The position numbers and the translations under genes were made by a program. Below, piece by piece: positions 7,615 to 16,286 of a stretch of 64,000 bases of DNA (the stretch's first letter is position 1; each line of letters starts with the position of its first letter). The notes under the pieces are model-generated. The model ran no database searches. It saw only the letters and a program-made list of their open reading frames with translations, and was not told where the DNA came from. The stretch comes from WHSW01 sp963851045 (GTDB lineage Bacteria > Actinomycetota > Thermoleophilia > Solirubrobacterales > 70-9), in assembly GCA_963851045.1 (NCBI GenBank), contig CAWKNC010000002.1:62001-126000 (forward strand). The letters run 5' to 3'.

Positions 7615-7878
7615 ATGTCGTTCTTGGCCGATTTGGTTGACACCGCGGGGCGCAGCGAGTTCATCGACTCGCTCATGGACACCGAGCTCTACTCGATCGG
7701 TGCCTACTTCTGCGATGAGCACCCCGAGCTCGTCGACGAGGTCGTCGCGACCAGCGCTGCGATCGAGGCCGGTGGACTCGAGGCGTACGCGAGCAAGACC
7801 GGCGCCGACCTAGCCGAGACCTTCGAGACCCTGTTGACCGGGCTCGCCGTTCGCTATTACAAGGCGGTCGCAGGCTGA
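7615..7878 (+). CDS. Small conserved-looking helical protein of unknown function
   Basis: An 87-residue acidic, helical protein with no signal peptide, no membrane segment and one Cys. The first ATG after the hairpin at 7585-7613 was taken as start; the frame is open further upstream but that part is REP-like repeat. It is followed 20 bp later by the DsbA-like gene on the same strand, so the two probably form an operon. I do not recognise a family. Codon use and base composition match the neighbours, which supports it being a real gene. Confidence 0.6.
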   Translation: MSFLADLVDTAGRSEFIDSLMDTELYSIGAYFCDEHPELVDEVVATSAAIEAGGLEAYASKTGADLAETFETLLTGLAVRYYKAVAG

Positions 7879-7898
7879 GTCCCTGGGTTCCTCGCGTT

Positions 7899-8555
7899 TT
7901 GCTCGGTCTCGGGATTCTCGGGGTGGTAGGCGCGATCATCTCGATCTCGGTCGGCGAAGGCGGCCCCCAGTCGGCGGAGATCGGCGGCGTCAACGACGTC
8001 CAGCGGATCTTCGGCGGCATCGAGCAGGACGGCGCCTACATCGGCCCGGCCGAAGCGCAGACGACGATCACGGTCTTCAACGACCTCCAGTGCGGCGTCT
8101 GCGCCGACTATGAGATCAACACGATCGATCCGCTCGTCGAGGAGTACGCGCGCCCCGGCGACGCCAGGCTCGAGTTCCGCCACTTCTCGCTGGCGCCCAA
8201 CGACACCACGCTCGCCGCAATCGGCGCCGAGGCCGCCGGGCTGCAGGAGCGCCAGTGGCAATACGTGGACACGTTCGTTCGCAATCTCGACACGGCCCGG
8301 ATGCAGGCGATCGACGAGGAGTTCCTGCGTGCGGTCGCCGAGGCCGTTCCGCAACTCGAGGTCGATGAGTGGCAGGCCGACTTTGACGACCCCGAGACGT
8401 CCGAACTCGTGCGCCAGGACGCGATCCTCGCCGCCGAGCTCAAGCTGCCGGCCGAGCCGGCGGTGATCGTGAACGGACCGGCCGGGGAACGCACGTTGCT
8501 CGAGTCTCCAAGTCGCGAGGAGATCGAGGCCGCGGTCGCTCAGGTCTCCGGCTGA
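7899..8555 (+). CDS. Membrane-anchored DsbA-like thioredoxin-fold protein
   Basis: Thioredoxin-fold protein of about 218 residues, likely exported by an uncleaved N-terminal segment (LGLGILGVVGAIISISV) with the domain outside. The redox motif CGVC lies in NDLQCGVCADYE after a beta strand (TTITVF), as in the DsbA/DSBA-like thioredoxin_4 family. The conserved cis-Pro region is LPAEPAVIVNG near the C-terminus. A disulfide oxidoreductase or isomerase role for secreted proteins is expected. The TTG at 7899 is the first usual start in frame after the preceding stop; an alternative non-standard CTG at 7875 would add 8 residues. The 3' end overlaps the convergent TVP38 gene by 16 bp. Confidence 0.85.
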   Translation: MLGLGILGVVGAIISISVGEGGPQSAEIGGVNDVQRIFGGIEQDGAYIGPAEAQTTITVFNDLQCGVCADYEINTIDPLVEEYARPGDARLEFRHFSLAPNDTTLAAIGAEAAGLQERQWQYVDTFVRNLDTARMQAIDEEFLRAVAEAVPQLEVDEWQADFDDPETSELVRQDAILAAELKLPAEPAVIVNGPAGERTLLESPSREEIEAAVAQVSG

Positions 8556-9253
8556 GCCTTCATCCGACGCTGGAAGCGGTGGCCGATGACGAGGCCGACG
8601 ATCAACACGGCGCCGATCACCAGCAGTATCGGGTCGGTGGGCGAGAGACTCTCGAGGCGCGTCCCCAGGTACACGAACGTGGCGGTCAGCGGCATGTACC
8701 CGACCACCGTGGTCCACGCGAACGTTCCCAGCGGCGCGTGCGCGGCCCCGGCGACGATCGAAAAGAAGCTGAACGGGACCACGGGAACGAGGCGCATCCC
8801 GAGCAATAGCGCCACCCCGCCCGACTCGACCAGGCGCTCGAGGCGGTCGAAGCGGTCACGGCCGATGAGGCGGTAGAGCAGCGGCCGCGCCGCATGCTTT
8901 CCCGCCCAGTAGGCGAGCAGGCCGTTGCCGAGCCAGCCGATCGTCATCAGCACGACGCCGCCCCAGAAGCCGTAGACGTAGCCGACCGCCGTATTGAGGA
9001 TCTCGGTCGGATACCAGATGACAACGTGCGCAAGAGCGAGGATCAGGGTGATCACCACCCCGCCCACGCCGAGTCCACGCAGGTCCGTGCGCAGCTGGGC
9101 CGTATCCCCCGAGACCGCGTCGCTGATACCCGTGCGCAGCGGCTCGATCGTGAGGACGAGCAGCGCCAGGAGGGCGACCCCCGCAAGCAGCCCGATGACA
9201 CCGATCAGCGGCGGCGGCTCGTGCTCCTCGACGCGCTCGCCTTCTTCGCTCAC
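8540..9253 (-). CDS. TVP38/TMEM64 (DedA/VTT superfamily) membrane protein
   Basis: Integral membrane protein of 237 residues with about six hydrophobic segments. It carries the VTT/SNARE-associated domain: a re-entrant glycine-rich segment around AVGYVYGFWGGVVLMTIGW, then LLLGMRLVPVVPFSFFSIVAGA with the conserved R-x3-P-x-x-P-F pattern. DedA/VTT proteins are lipid scramblase- or flippase-like. The GTG at 9253 is preceded by no clear Shine-Dalgarno. A soluble acidic N-terminus (EEGERVEEHEPPP) precedes the first helix. This is one of three TVP38 genes in the window; the other two belong to the duplicated cluster. Divergent from tRNA-Pro. Confidence 0.88.
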   Translation of the reverse strand: MSEEGERVEEHEPPPLIGVIGLLAGVALLALLVLTIEPLRTGISDAVSGDTAQLRTDLRGLGVGGVVITLILALAHVVIWYPTEILNTAVGYVYGFWGGVVLMTIGWLGNGLLAYWAGKHAARPLLYRLIGRDRFDRLERLVESGGVALLLGMRLVPVVPFSFFSIVAGAAHAPLGTFAWTTVVGYMPLTATFVYLGTRLESLSPTDPILLVIGAVLIVGLVIGHRFQRRMKAQPET

Positions 9254-9309
9254 CCGGCGAGTATGCCGAGCGCCAACTTCGATTCCGCGTTCGCAATACT
9301 CAGGGGCCT

Positions 9310-9383
9310 CGGGGCGTGGCGCAGCCTGGTAGCGCGCACCGTTCGGGACGGTGAGGTCCCCGGTTCAAATCCGGGCGCCCCGA
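9310..9383 (+). tRNA. tRNA-Pro (anticodon CGG)
   Basis: A full cloverleaf can be folded. The acceptor is CGGGGCG (9310-9316) with CGCCCCG (9376-9382) and discriminator A. The D arm is GCGC-AGCCTGGTA-GCGC and the anticodon stem CACCG/CGGTG with loop TTCGGGA gives anticodon CGG. The T arm is CCCGG-TTCAAAT-CCGGG. The 3' CCA is not encoded. Confidence 0.95.
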
Positions 9384-9390
9384 TTGCAAG

Positions 9391-9413
9391 AAGCCCGCTC
9401 AGTGAGCGGGCTT
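9391..9413 (+). terminator. Terminator of tRNA-Pro
   Basis: AAGCCCGCTC, loop agt, GAGCGGGCTT: a perfect 10-bp stem starting 7 nt after the tRNA, followed by a weakly T-rich stretch. Confidence 0.8.
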
Positions 9414-9548
9414 CGGCGTTGTCTGGCCCCCCGACGAGAACCATCGCCTGCGGGTGGGCAAACCGAACCAAGCAGTTGCCCGTGAACCGAACCTCCAGCA
9501 CTCGGGTCGAAGCAACATGTGCAGCCATTGCCGCAAAGCCGTTCGCCC

Positions 9549-11000
9549 GTGAGCGACCGATATGACCTCGTCGTTCTCGGCGGCGGCACTGCGGGCCTCG
9601 TCTCCTCGGTGATCGCCGCGGGCATCGGTGCTCGCGTCGCTTTGATCGAGCGTGAGCGGACCGGTGGCGATTGCTTATGGACCGGCTGCGTGCCAAGTAA
9701 GAGCCTGCTCGCGTCGGCCCGGCTTGCGCACCGGATGCGACACGCGGAGGAGCTGGGTCTAGCGAGCGTCGAGCCTGCCGTCGATCTCGACCGGGTGATG
9801 GCCCGCGTGCGCGGCGCGATCGCGGCGATCGAGCCCCATGACTCACCCGAGCGACTGCGCCGCGAGGGCGTGGAGGTGATCGCGGGTGACGGCCGGTTCG
9901 TCGACGCTCGGACCCTCGTCGTCAACGGCCGCCGGCTGCGGTTTCGCGCAGCGATCCTTGCCACTGGGTCCGAACCCGAGTTGCCGCCGATCGCCGGGCT
10001 GGATGACGGCCCGGTGCTCACCACCGACACCGTCTGGGATCTGAAGCGGTTGCCCGGACGCCTGGCGGTGCTTGGCGGTGGCCCGATCGGCTGCGAACTT
10101 GGGCAGGCGTTCAGACGGCTCGGCTCGGAGGTGGTGCTCGTTGAGTTGGCCGAGCGATTGCTCGGTAAAGAGGAGCCCGACGCCAGCGCGCTCATCGCAG
10201 AGAGCTTGCGTGCCGACGGTGTCGAGGTTCGCCTCAACGCACGGGTGACCGAGGTCCGCTGGACCGGCGACGACGATAGCGATGGCGAGCTGGTGTGTGA
10301 GACACCCGACGGCATCTGCACCACCGGGTTTGACCGAATGCTCGTCGCGGCCGGTCGGCGTCCGCGCACCGATGGCATCGGCCTCGAGGACGCGGGAGTG
10401 GAGGTCCGTGAGGACGGCGCGGCGATGGTCGATGAACAACTGCGCACCACGGCGGCCGGGATCTATGCCGCGGGCGACGTCACTGCGACGCTGCCGTTCA
10501 CCCACGTCGCGGCGCACCACGCCCGCACAGCCGTGATCAACGCCCTCTTCGGGACACGGCGCAAGGTCGACGAGACGGTCCCGTGGGTTACGTTCACCGA
10601 TCCTGAGGTCGCCCGGATTGGGCTCACTGAGGCCCAGGCGAGAGCGCGGTGGGGCGGGCGCGCAAAGATCGCTCGAAGCGACTACACGAACCTCGACCGG
10701 GCAATCACCGACGCCGAGGCCTACGGCTTTGCACTACTGATCGGCGACCCCCTAGGGCGGCTCGTCGGTGCCACGATCGCCGCTCCCGGCGGCGGTGAAG
10801 CGATCGCCGAGTTAGCGGCTCGGATCGGCAATCGCGACAAGATCGACTCGCTGTCTACGACCGTGCACGCATATCCGACACTCGCCGAAGGTCCGTCACG
10901 AGCTGCAGACGAGTACCTCCGCGAGCGTTACGCGACCCAGCGCTACCGGGTGCCCGCGCGGCTGATTCTGGCCGCCCGGCGGCTGCTCGCCCGCGGCTGA
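9549..11000 (+). CDS. FAD-dependent dithiol-disulfide oxidoreductase (mercuric-reductase-like, no HMA domain), cluster copy 1
   Basis: Class I pyridine nucleotide-disulfide oxidoreductase, about 483 residues. It has the N-terminal FAD motif GGGTAGLVSS, the redox pair CLWTGCVPSK (CxxxxC), an NAD(P)H motif LAVLGGGPIGCELG, the second FAD motif GIYAAGDVT, and the C-terminal catalytic HAYPTLAEG. It lacks the N-terminal heavy-metal domain and the C-terminal Cys pair of mercuric reductase, so that name would be wrong; the substrate is unknown. The GTG at 9549 aligns with the paralogue at 20457-21899. The gene is intact here, unlike most of copy 1, and is inverted relative to copy 2. It converges on the small membrane-protein gene at 11056. 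Confidence 0.9.
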   Translation: MSDRYDLVVLGGGTAGLVSSVIAAGIGARVALIERERTGGDCLWTGCVPSKSLLASARLAHRMRHAEELGLASVEPAVDLDRVMARVRGAIAAIEPHDSPERLRREGVEVIAGDGRFVDARTLVVNGRRLRFRAAILATGSEPELPPIAGLDDGPVLTTDTVWDLKRLPGRLAVLGGGPIGCELGQAFRRLGSEVVLVELAERLLGKEEPDASALIAESLRADGVEVRLNARVTEVRWTGDDDSDGELVCETPDGICTTGFDRMLVAAGRRPRTDGIGLEDAGVEVREDGAAMVDEQLRTTAAGIYAAGDVTATLPFTHVAAHHARTAVINALFGTRRKVDETVPWVTFTDPEVARIGLTEAQARARWGGRAKIARSDYTNLDRAITDAEAYGFALLIGDPLGRLVGATIAAPGGGEAIAELAARIGNRDKIDSLSTTVHAYPTLAEGPSRAADEYLRERYATQRYRVPARLILAARRLLARG

Positions 11001-11055
11001 CGTCGGCCGAGCCCGGGCTCCCCTCGGTTGCCGGCGCCGTCATCTACCTGATCGC

Positions 11056-11178
11056 TCAGTGAAAGAGCCCGAGGCGGGCGAGAATGATGAAGGCGGTCAG
11101 GGAGAGGACGAAGAACGCCACAGACCATCCAAATCGCCTCAGCTCCGATTTCGGCCTGCGCCGCGGCTCGGAAGTCAT
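11056..11178 (-). CDS. 40-residue membrane microprotein coupled to the TVP38 gene
   Basis: The 40-residue product begins MTSEPRRRPKSELRRFGW and continues with one hydrophobic helix (VAFFVLSLTAFIILARLG) after a basic N-terminus. Its ATG (11178) overlaps the TGA of the TVP38 remnant (11177-11175) as ATGA, which argues for translational coupling. There is no counterpart after the TVP38 gene of copy 2. Function unknown; it may be an accessory subunit of the TVP38 protein. Too short to confirm by homology. Confidence 0.5.
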   Translation of the reverse strand: MTSEPRRRPKSELRRFGWSVAFFVLSLTAFIILARLGLFH

Positions 11179-11817
11179 TGGCTCGCCGACGTGCCCTTTG
11201 AGGCCACACGGGTAACGATCGCCAGGCCGATCGCGAGTGCGGCGGCCCCGATGAACAATGGCGAGGTCGGGTTCTCGAGCCCGGCGCCCAGCGCCGCGTA
11301 GACGAGCGCGCCGGGTGCGATGCCAAGCACCGTGGCGACGACATAGTCGCGTGTGCCGATGCTGCTGATCCCGGCCGCGTAGTTGAGCGCGTTGAACGGA
11401 ACCACCGGCAAGAGGCGAAGTGCCAGCAGGGCGTACAGGCCGTTGCCGCTGAGCCGGCGCCCGATCGCGCTGATCCGCTCGCCACCTACTTGCTCGAGCG
11501 CCTCGCCGGAGGATCGCCGCGCGACCCAAAAGGCACCGACCGCCCCGACGGACGCACCAAGCATGCTCACGGCGAAGCCCCCACCAACCCCGTAGAGCGC
11601 GCCGGCGGCCAGGGTCAGCGGCGCGCCCGGAACGAAGAGGACGGTTAGCAGCGCGTATGCGACGGCGTACAGCACGGGGCCTGATCACCCCATCGCCACC
11701 GAAAGCGGCTTCCAGGTCCTCTTGCGAGGGCTGTAACACGAAGGCGACCGCGGTCGCGATCACGACCGCTGCAACGATCACGAGCAGGCGCCGGCGGGAG
11801 GCCGCAATGGTGCTCAC
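11175..11817 (-). pseudogene. TVP38/TMEM64 family gene, frameshifted (cluster copy 1)
   Basis: Homologue of the intact gene at 21943-22602. The N-terminus (TIAASRRRLLVIVAAVVIATAV) reads from the GTG at 11817. The body, from VLYAVAYALLTVLFVPGAPL through LALRLLPVVPFNALNYAAG to the end, lies in another frame. The shift falls in the G4 run near 11676-11679, where removing one base restores the reading frame shared with copy 2. The protein would otherwise be complete with about six membrane segments. Either a real single-base insertion or an assembly error; the former is favoured by the many other lesions in the neighbouring genes. Confidence 0.8.
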
Positions 11818-11888
11818 GACGGGTCGCCAGCCGATCGAGCATGATCGCGGCGAACCGACTCGTCCACTGCGGCGATCCAAGGGGTCCG

Positions 11889-12485
11889 ATGCTCGACGCG
11901 ACCATGCGCAAAGCTCTCGCCCCGGCCCTCGACGCCGGGGCACGCAGGCTCAACCGGGCGCATCTCGGGCCGGGGGCGGTTACCGCCGTGGGTCTTGTGG
12001 TCGGGACTCGGTTGCTGCGCGGCGGTCGCGCTCGAGTCGTGGCCGGTAGCGCTTTTGCTCTGGCTCGCCAATCGGCTTCTTGACGGCCTCGACGGACCAT
12101 TGGCTCGGATCCGAGGCGCCACCGACCTCGGCGGGATGTTCGATCTCCTTGCCGACTTCGTTGTATACGCGGGGTTCCCGGTCGCGGTCGCGATCGCGGT
12201 CGCAGACGCGAGGATGGCGGTCGCCGCCCTGCTGGCGGCCTACCTGCTCAACAACGTCGCCCTGCTTTCGCTCTCCTCGCTGATCGAGCGACGCCGGATC
12301 GAGCTCGGAGATGAGCGCTCGCTGCGGTTCACCAGGCGGGCTGACCGAGGGAACGGAGACGAGTTCTCTGCTACTCGCTCGTCTGCCTGCTGCCGGCTCA
12401 CGCGGGAACCATCTTTTGGATCTTCACGGCGATGGTCGCGATCACGGTCGGCCAGCGGATTCGGCTCGCGGTGAGGATCCTTTAG
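11889..12485 (+). pseudogene. CDP-alcohol phosphatidyltransferase (YnjF-like), frameshifted (cluster copy 1)
   Basis: Starts MLDATMRKALAPALDAGARR and follows the copy 2 gene (22632-23225) along its full length, but in three frames. One shift is near 12005, where VGLVVGT passes to GLGCCAAVALES. A second is near 12335, after DERSLRFT, before GGLTEGTET. A third is near 12370, before CYSLVCLLPAHAGTIFW. The CDP-alcohol motif DGLDGPLARIRG and the following GGMFDLLADF survive. The TAG at 12483-12485 overlaps the end of the convergent ATPase remnant by 3-4 bp, exactly as in copy 2, so the ancestral arrangement is intact although the gene is broken. Confidence 0.82.
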
Positions 12486-13457
12486 GCAAGGGCCACAGAT
12501 GCTCGCCCGGAAGGTCGAAGCTCGGCCTCCTCGCCGACCCCGGGCGCCTCGCCCGGGGGCGCGAAGACCTCGACGCGCTGACCGGCCCAGTCGAGAATCA
12601 ACCGCACATAGGTCCCCCGGTAGACCGCCTCAACCACGCGGCCCGCTGAAGGGCCCGGCTCCGAGCATGATCCGTTCCGGCCGGATCGCCAAGAGCTCGT
12701 TCGCGCCGGCGTGTGGAAGGCGCAGCAGGTTCGATATACCGAAGAAGCGAGCCGCGGCGCCCGATACCGGGCGCTCGAACAGTCTCCCGGGGGTCACCGT
12801 GCTGGACGATTCTGCCCTCGAGCATCAGCGCAACCGACTCGCCCAGCTCGGCGGCCTCGGAGCGGTCGTGGGTGACGATGACCGTGGTCAGGCCGCGCTC
12901 ACGCTGGGTCTTGACGATCATCCGTCGTCAGGGCCTCGCGCCGGTTCGGGTCGAGCGCCGCGAGCGGCTCGTCGAGCAAGCAGCAGCTCCGGGTCGGCGC
13001 AGAGCGCCCGGGCGAGCGCCACCCGTTGCTGCTCGCCGCCCGAGAGGCCGCCCACCCGTCTTTCCGCGAAACCGCCGAGGCCCGACCTCACCGAGACGCT
13101 CGCGCGCGATCTCGCGACGCCTGGCGCGACCGACACCGGCGGCGCGCAGCGGCAGGGCGACGTTGTCGGCGACGCGAGAGGTTCGGCAGCAGGCGCGGCT
13201 CCTGGAAGACCATCGCGACCCGGCGGCGGTGAGCCGGCATGCCGAGCCTGCGAGGACGCCGCCGAGGATGATCGCGCCCGCCGCAGCCGCCTCGAGACCG
13301 GCGATCGCGCGCAGCAGGGTCGTCTTGCCGGCGCCCGACGGCCCGACCAGTGCCGCCCGCTGACCCGCCTCGACTCGCAGGTCGACGCCCCGCAGGATCG
13401 GGGGCAGCCCGGGCGGGCGACGACCAGGTCGCGTCGATCTCGCAGCGTCGAGCTCAC
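12482..13457 (-). pseudogene. ABC transporter ATPase (YnjD-like), multiply frameshifted (cluster copy 1)
   Basis: All ABC landmarks can be read, but in different frames. Walker A LVGPSGAGKTTLLRAIAGLE lies in one frame, the signature LSGGEQQRVALARALCADPE in another, and the H-loop VTHDRSEAAELGESVAL in a third. The C-terminal accessory domain (VVEAVYRGTYVRLILDW) leads to a TAA at 12482. At least four shifts are needed to rebuild the copy 2 protein. The start GTG at 13457 overlaps the permease stop as GTGA. Walker B is disrupted: LLLARRAARG stands where copy 2 has LLLLDEPLAG. No functional ATPase can be made from this sequence as it stands. Confidence 0.82.
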
Positions 13458-14227
13458 AGCGGGCTCCGCTGCAGCCGCGCGGCGAGCGACCAGCGCGAGC
13501 ACGCACGGAGCGAGGAACAGAAGCGCGAGCGCCGCAGCGACCTGCGGGTCGGTCTGGACGAACGGGAGCATCACGATCGGCAGCGTCGGGCGCCCGGCTA
13601 CCGACCGCCAGCGAGGAGCCGTACTGGCTGAACGAGACCAGGAAGCTGAGCAACGCGGCGGCGGCCAGCGTCGGGCGCATCGTCGGCACCGTCACCCAGC
13701 GCAGCCTGCGCCCGGGCGCGGCGCCCGCCGTGCTCGCCATCTCCTCCAGCGACTCAAGCTCGCGGCTGAACCCGGAGAGCAGGATCAGGATCGCGTAGGG
13801 GAGCGCGAACGTTACGTGCGCCAGGATCAGGCCGAGCAGGCTGCCGTCGATTCCAAGTCGGATGAACCACTCGGTCAGGCCGAAGCCGGCGAGGTAGGGC
13901 GGCATCAGCAGACGGTATCGCGATCAGAAGAAGCACGAGGCGGTTCGGCGCAAGGCGGCGCCGGCTGACCACGCGGGCCGCCGGCCATCCGACCGCCAGC
14001 GCGATCGCGGTCACGGCAAGCGCGATAAGGATCGAGTTGACGAGCGCCTCACCCGCACCGCCGGAGCCGAAGGCGATCTCGAATCCGCGCCAGCCGAGGT
14101 CCTGCGGAAGAAGGGCGGGCGCCCGCCAGGAGTCCGCAGCGGCCTGCAAGACGAGCACTGCAAGGGGCGCGGCGAACAGCAGCCCAGCGGCGGCCGTGAG
14201 CAGCCTTCCACGCCGTCGCTTATTCAT
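13454..14227 (-). pseudogene. ABC transporter permease 2 (YnjC C-terminal-half-like), frameshifted (cluster copy 1)
   Basis: Starts MNKRRRGRLLTAAAGLLFAA at 14227, overlapping the permease 1 stop by 8 bases as in copy 2. It follows the copy 2 permease (24241-25008) through WRAPALLPQDLGWRGFEIAF, then shifts near 13910-13930 to MPPYLAGFGLTEWFIRLGI. It shifts again near 13605 to MLPFVQTDPQVAAALAL, and once more near the end so that ARLQRSPL and a TGA at 13454 close the reading frame. The permease EAA-type loop (SLEEMASTAGAAPGRRL) is visible. About six membrane segments would be encoded if repaired. Confidence 0.78.
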
Positions 14228-15090
14228 TCTCGAGGTTCCTCGCATAGCGGACCGCGAGCGCGGCGAGGACGATCGCGAACAGCCCGGCGACTAGGAGCGC
14301 GACCGCGGCCTGCGCCTCGCCGGAGATCAGGTCGCCCCTGGTCGACTCGAACGCGTACTCGGCGAGCGTCGGCGGGTAGCTCGGGCCGATCGTCAGCGGT
14401 ACCTCGAGGCCCCCGATCGCGAACGCCGAGACGATCACGCAGCCGACCAGCACCGGCCGGCGGATCGTCGGCCAGCCGACCCACAGCGCTCTGCCTCAGC
14501 CCGCCTACGCCGAAGACTGTGCGCCGCCTCCTCGCGCTGCTCGAGCGACCTGCCCATCGCCGCCAGGGTCAGCAGTGCGATGAACGGTGCCTCCTTGTAG
14601 ACGTAGACGGCGATCACCCCGAGCCCCTCGCGGTCGCGGACGAAGTCGAACGGCAGCCCGCCGAGAATGCGGTCGGCGAGCCCGCCCGGGTCCGAGCCAG
14701 ACGACTGCGACGACGGCAACGAGAAGGTGAGGAATCGGCACGGGCAGTGCCGCGAGTGCACGGACGCCGCCACCGTGGCGACGCAGGCGCAAAGGCGAGC
14801 CCGACGCCGAGTGCCGCCGCGACGGCCGTCGAGATCAGCGCGATCCGGAGCGTGAAAGCCACGCTGTCGAGAAATGCCGGGTCGGTGAGCGTCGTCGTCC
14901 AGCGCTCGAGCGACGCGTCGCCGAGACCGCCCCCGAGCGGAATCAGGCTCACCTTCGCCGCCCCGAGCAGCGCGCCGCCGAACAGCGCGATCAGCACCAG
15001 TAACGCCGGCGCTAGGCCGAGCAGGTCCGCGGTTCGCCGTCGCAGCGCCCGATCGGGGCGCTCGTTCAGGGCCGGATCTCGCGCTTCCAT
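14220..15090 (-). pseudogene. ABC transporter permease 1 (YnjC N-terminal-half-like), frameshifted (cluster copy 1)
   Basis: N-terminus MEARDPALNERPD to SLIPLGGGLGDASLERW reads from 15090. The middle (PHLLVAVVAVVWLGPG, then VIAVYVYKEAPF) and the C-terminus (FAIGGLEVPLTIGPSYPP to YARNLENE) lie in other frames, with at least three shifts between 14450 and 14800. The start overlaps the binding-protein stop by 25 bases, the same as in copy 2. If repaired it would be an inner-membrane permease subunit of the YnjBCD-like importer. Confidence 0.78.
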
Positions 15091-16259
15091 CGATCCTCGA
15101 GGGGCGCGACCTGATCGGCGGGGAGTTCCTCCTTGGTGTCGCCGAAGGTCTGGAGCAGGTAGGGGCTTGCAACCTGAGCTGCGAGTCGCTGTCGATCTTG
15201 CGGATCGAGGCGGCCAGGATCGAGCACGCTGGGGATTCCGAGCCGCCTCGGATCGGCCTTCTTCGCCTGCAGGCGAGGATCGAGGAGCAGGTTCGCGAGC
15301 ACCTGGGCACCCTCGGGGTTCGACGCGTCCGCGGGGATCGTGACGTAGGACGTATTCACGAGTGCCCCCCCTTCCAGAAGAAACGGACGTGTGGACGGCG
15401 AAAACTCCCCCCGGCGAACACCACCGGCCACAAAGCTTGGATCGAACGACATCGCGAAGTCGACCTGGCCATCCGCGAAAAGCCCATTGAGCTCGGCCTC
15501 GGACTTCGGGAACGTTTCACCACCCTCCCACAGCAGCGGGTTCAGCTCGGTGAGGTACCGGAACGCCTCCGCCTCGCCCTTGGCGATTACGACCTGCTTG
15601 ATGAACGAGGTGCCGGTGAAATCCGGCGGCGCCGGATACGTCACCCGGCCCGGGTTGGCGCGGGCATAGGCGAGCAGTTCGTCGAAGCTTTGGGGGGGCT
15701 CCCGGGTACGCGTGGCGTCGTGGGCGTAGACGAAGGCGGCCCGGCTCCACGGCGACTCCTGATCGGCGATCGGGACCTGAAGATCACGGCTAATGGACGG
15801 ATCGGAGAAGTCGACGTAGCGGGCGTTGGGGAGACGGCGAGCCCAGCCAGTCAGCCACAGTCCGGCCTCCTTGCCCGCGGCGAAATTTTCGCCGTTGATC
15901 CAAACCAGGTCGATGGCGCCACTATCCGTCACGTCGGCCCGGCGCTGGGCGAGGAGCCGCTGCACAGCGTCGGCGGTGTCGGAGACCGGCACCCGCTCGA
16001 GTTCGATCCCTGCGCGGGCGGCGGCGGCCCCAACCACCCGGTCGACGTAGTCATTAACCCGCTGGTCGCCGCCGTACATCCACCAGCGCACGCTCTGTCC
16101 TTGAGCAGCGTCGGCTATCGCGTTGAAGTCCTCCTCAGGTGCCGCCCGCGTGGGCTGGCCGGCGCCGCCACACGCGACCAGCAGGAGCGCACACGCGAGC
16201 ATCGCCGCGAGAACGGCCGCCAGTGAACGCCCGTCCTGTGTTCGAGCTCCCATCTGCAC
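15066..16259 (-). CDS. ABC transporter substrate-binding lipoprotein, YnjB-like (cluster copy 1)
   Basis: Exported binding protein of 397 residues. A basic N-terminus and hydrophobic segment end in the lipobox LLVAC (Cys around residue 30), so it should be a membrane-anchored lipoprotein. Motifs shared with the copy 2 protein are RWWMYGGDQRVNDYVD, DLVWINGENFAAGKEAGLW, RVTYPAPPDFTGTSFIKQV and LFADGQVDFAMSFDPSFVAGG. The fold and length match the YnjB (COG4134) solute-binding family; the ligand is unknown. It is intact although its permeases and ATPase downstream are broken. It lies 27 bp after the methyltransferase and is probably co-transcribed with the sigma/anti-sigma pair. Confidence 0.85.
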   Translation of the reverse strand: MQMGARTQDGRSLAAVLAAMLACALLLVACGGAGQPTRAAPEEDFNAIADAAQGQSVRWWMYGGDQRVNDYVDRVVGAAAARAGIELERVPVSDTADAVQRLLAQRRADVTDSGAIDLVWINGENFAAGKEAGLWLTGWARRLPNARYVDFSDPSISRDLQVPIADQESPWSRAAFVYAHDATRTREPPQSFDELLAYARANPGRVTYPAPPDFTGTSFIKQVVIAKGEAEAFRYLTELNPLLWEGGETFPKSEAELNGLFADGQVDFAMSFDPSFVAGGVRRGEFSPSTRPFLLEGGALVNTSYVTIPADASNPEGAQVLANLLLDPRLQAKKADPRRLGIPSVLDPGRLDPQDRQRLAAQVASPYLLQTFGDTKEELPADQVAPLEDRWKREIRP

Positions 16260-16286
16260 CTATGACCGCAGGCGGACGCAAACGGT

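Noticed and set aside
9310..9548. tRNA-Pro as an integration site of a genomic island carrying cluster copy 1
   Set aside because: I found no repeat of the tRNA 3' end downstream in the window, and no integrase gene.
12499..13968. 489-codon plus-strand frame across the ATPase and permease remnants of copy 1
   Set aside because: Antisense to recognisable ABC motifs; it stays open only because of composition.
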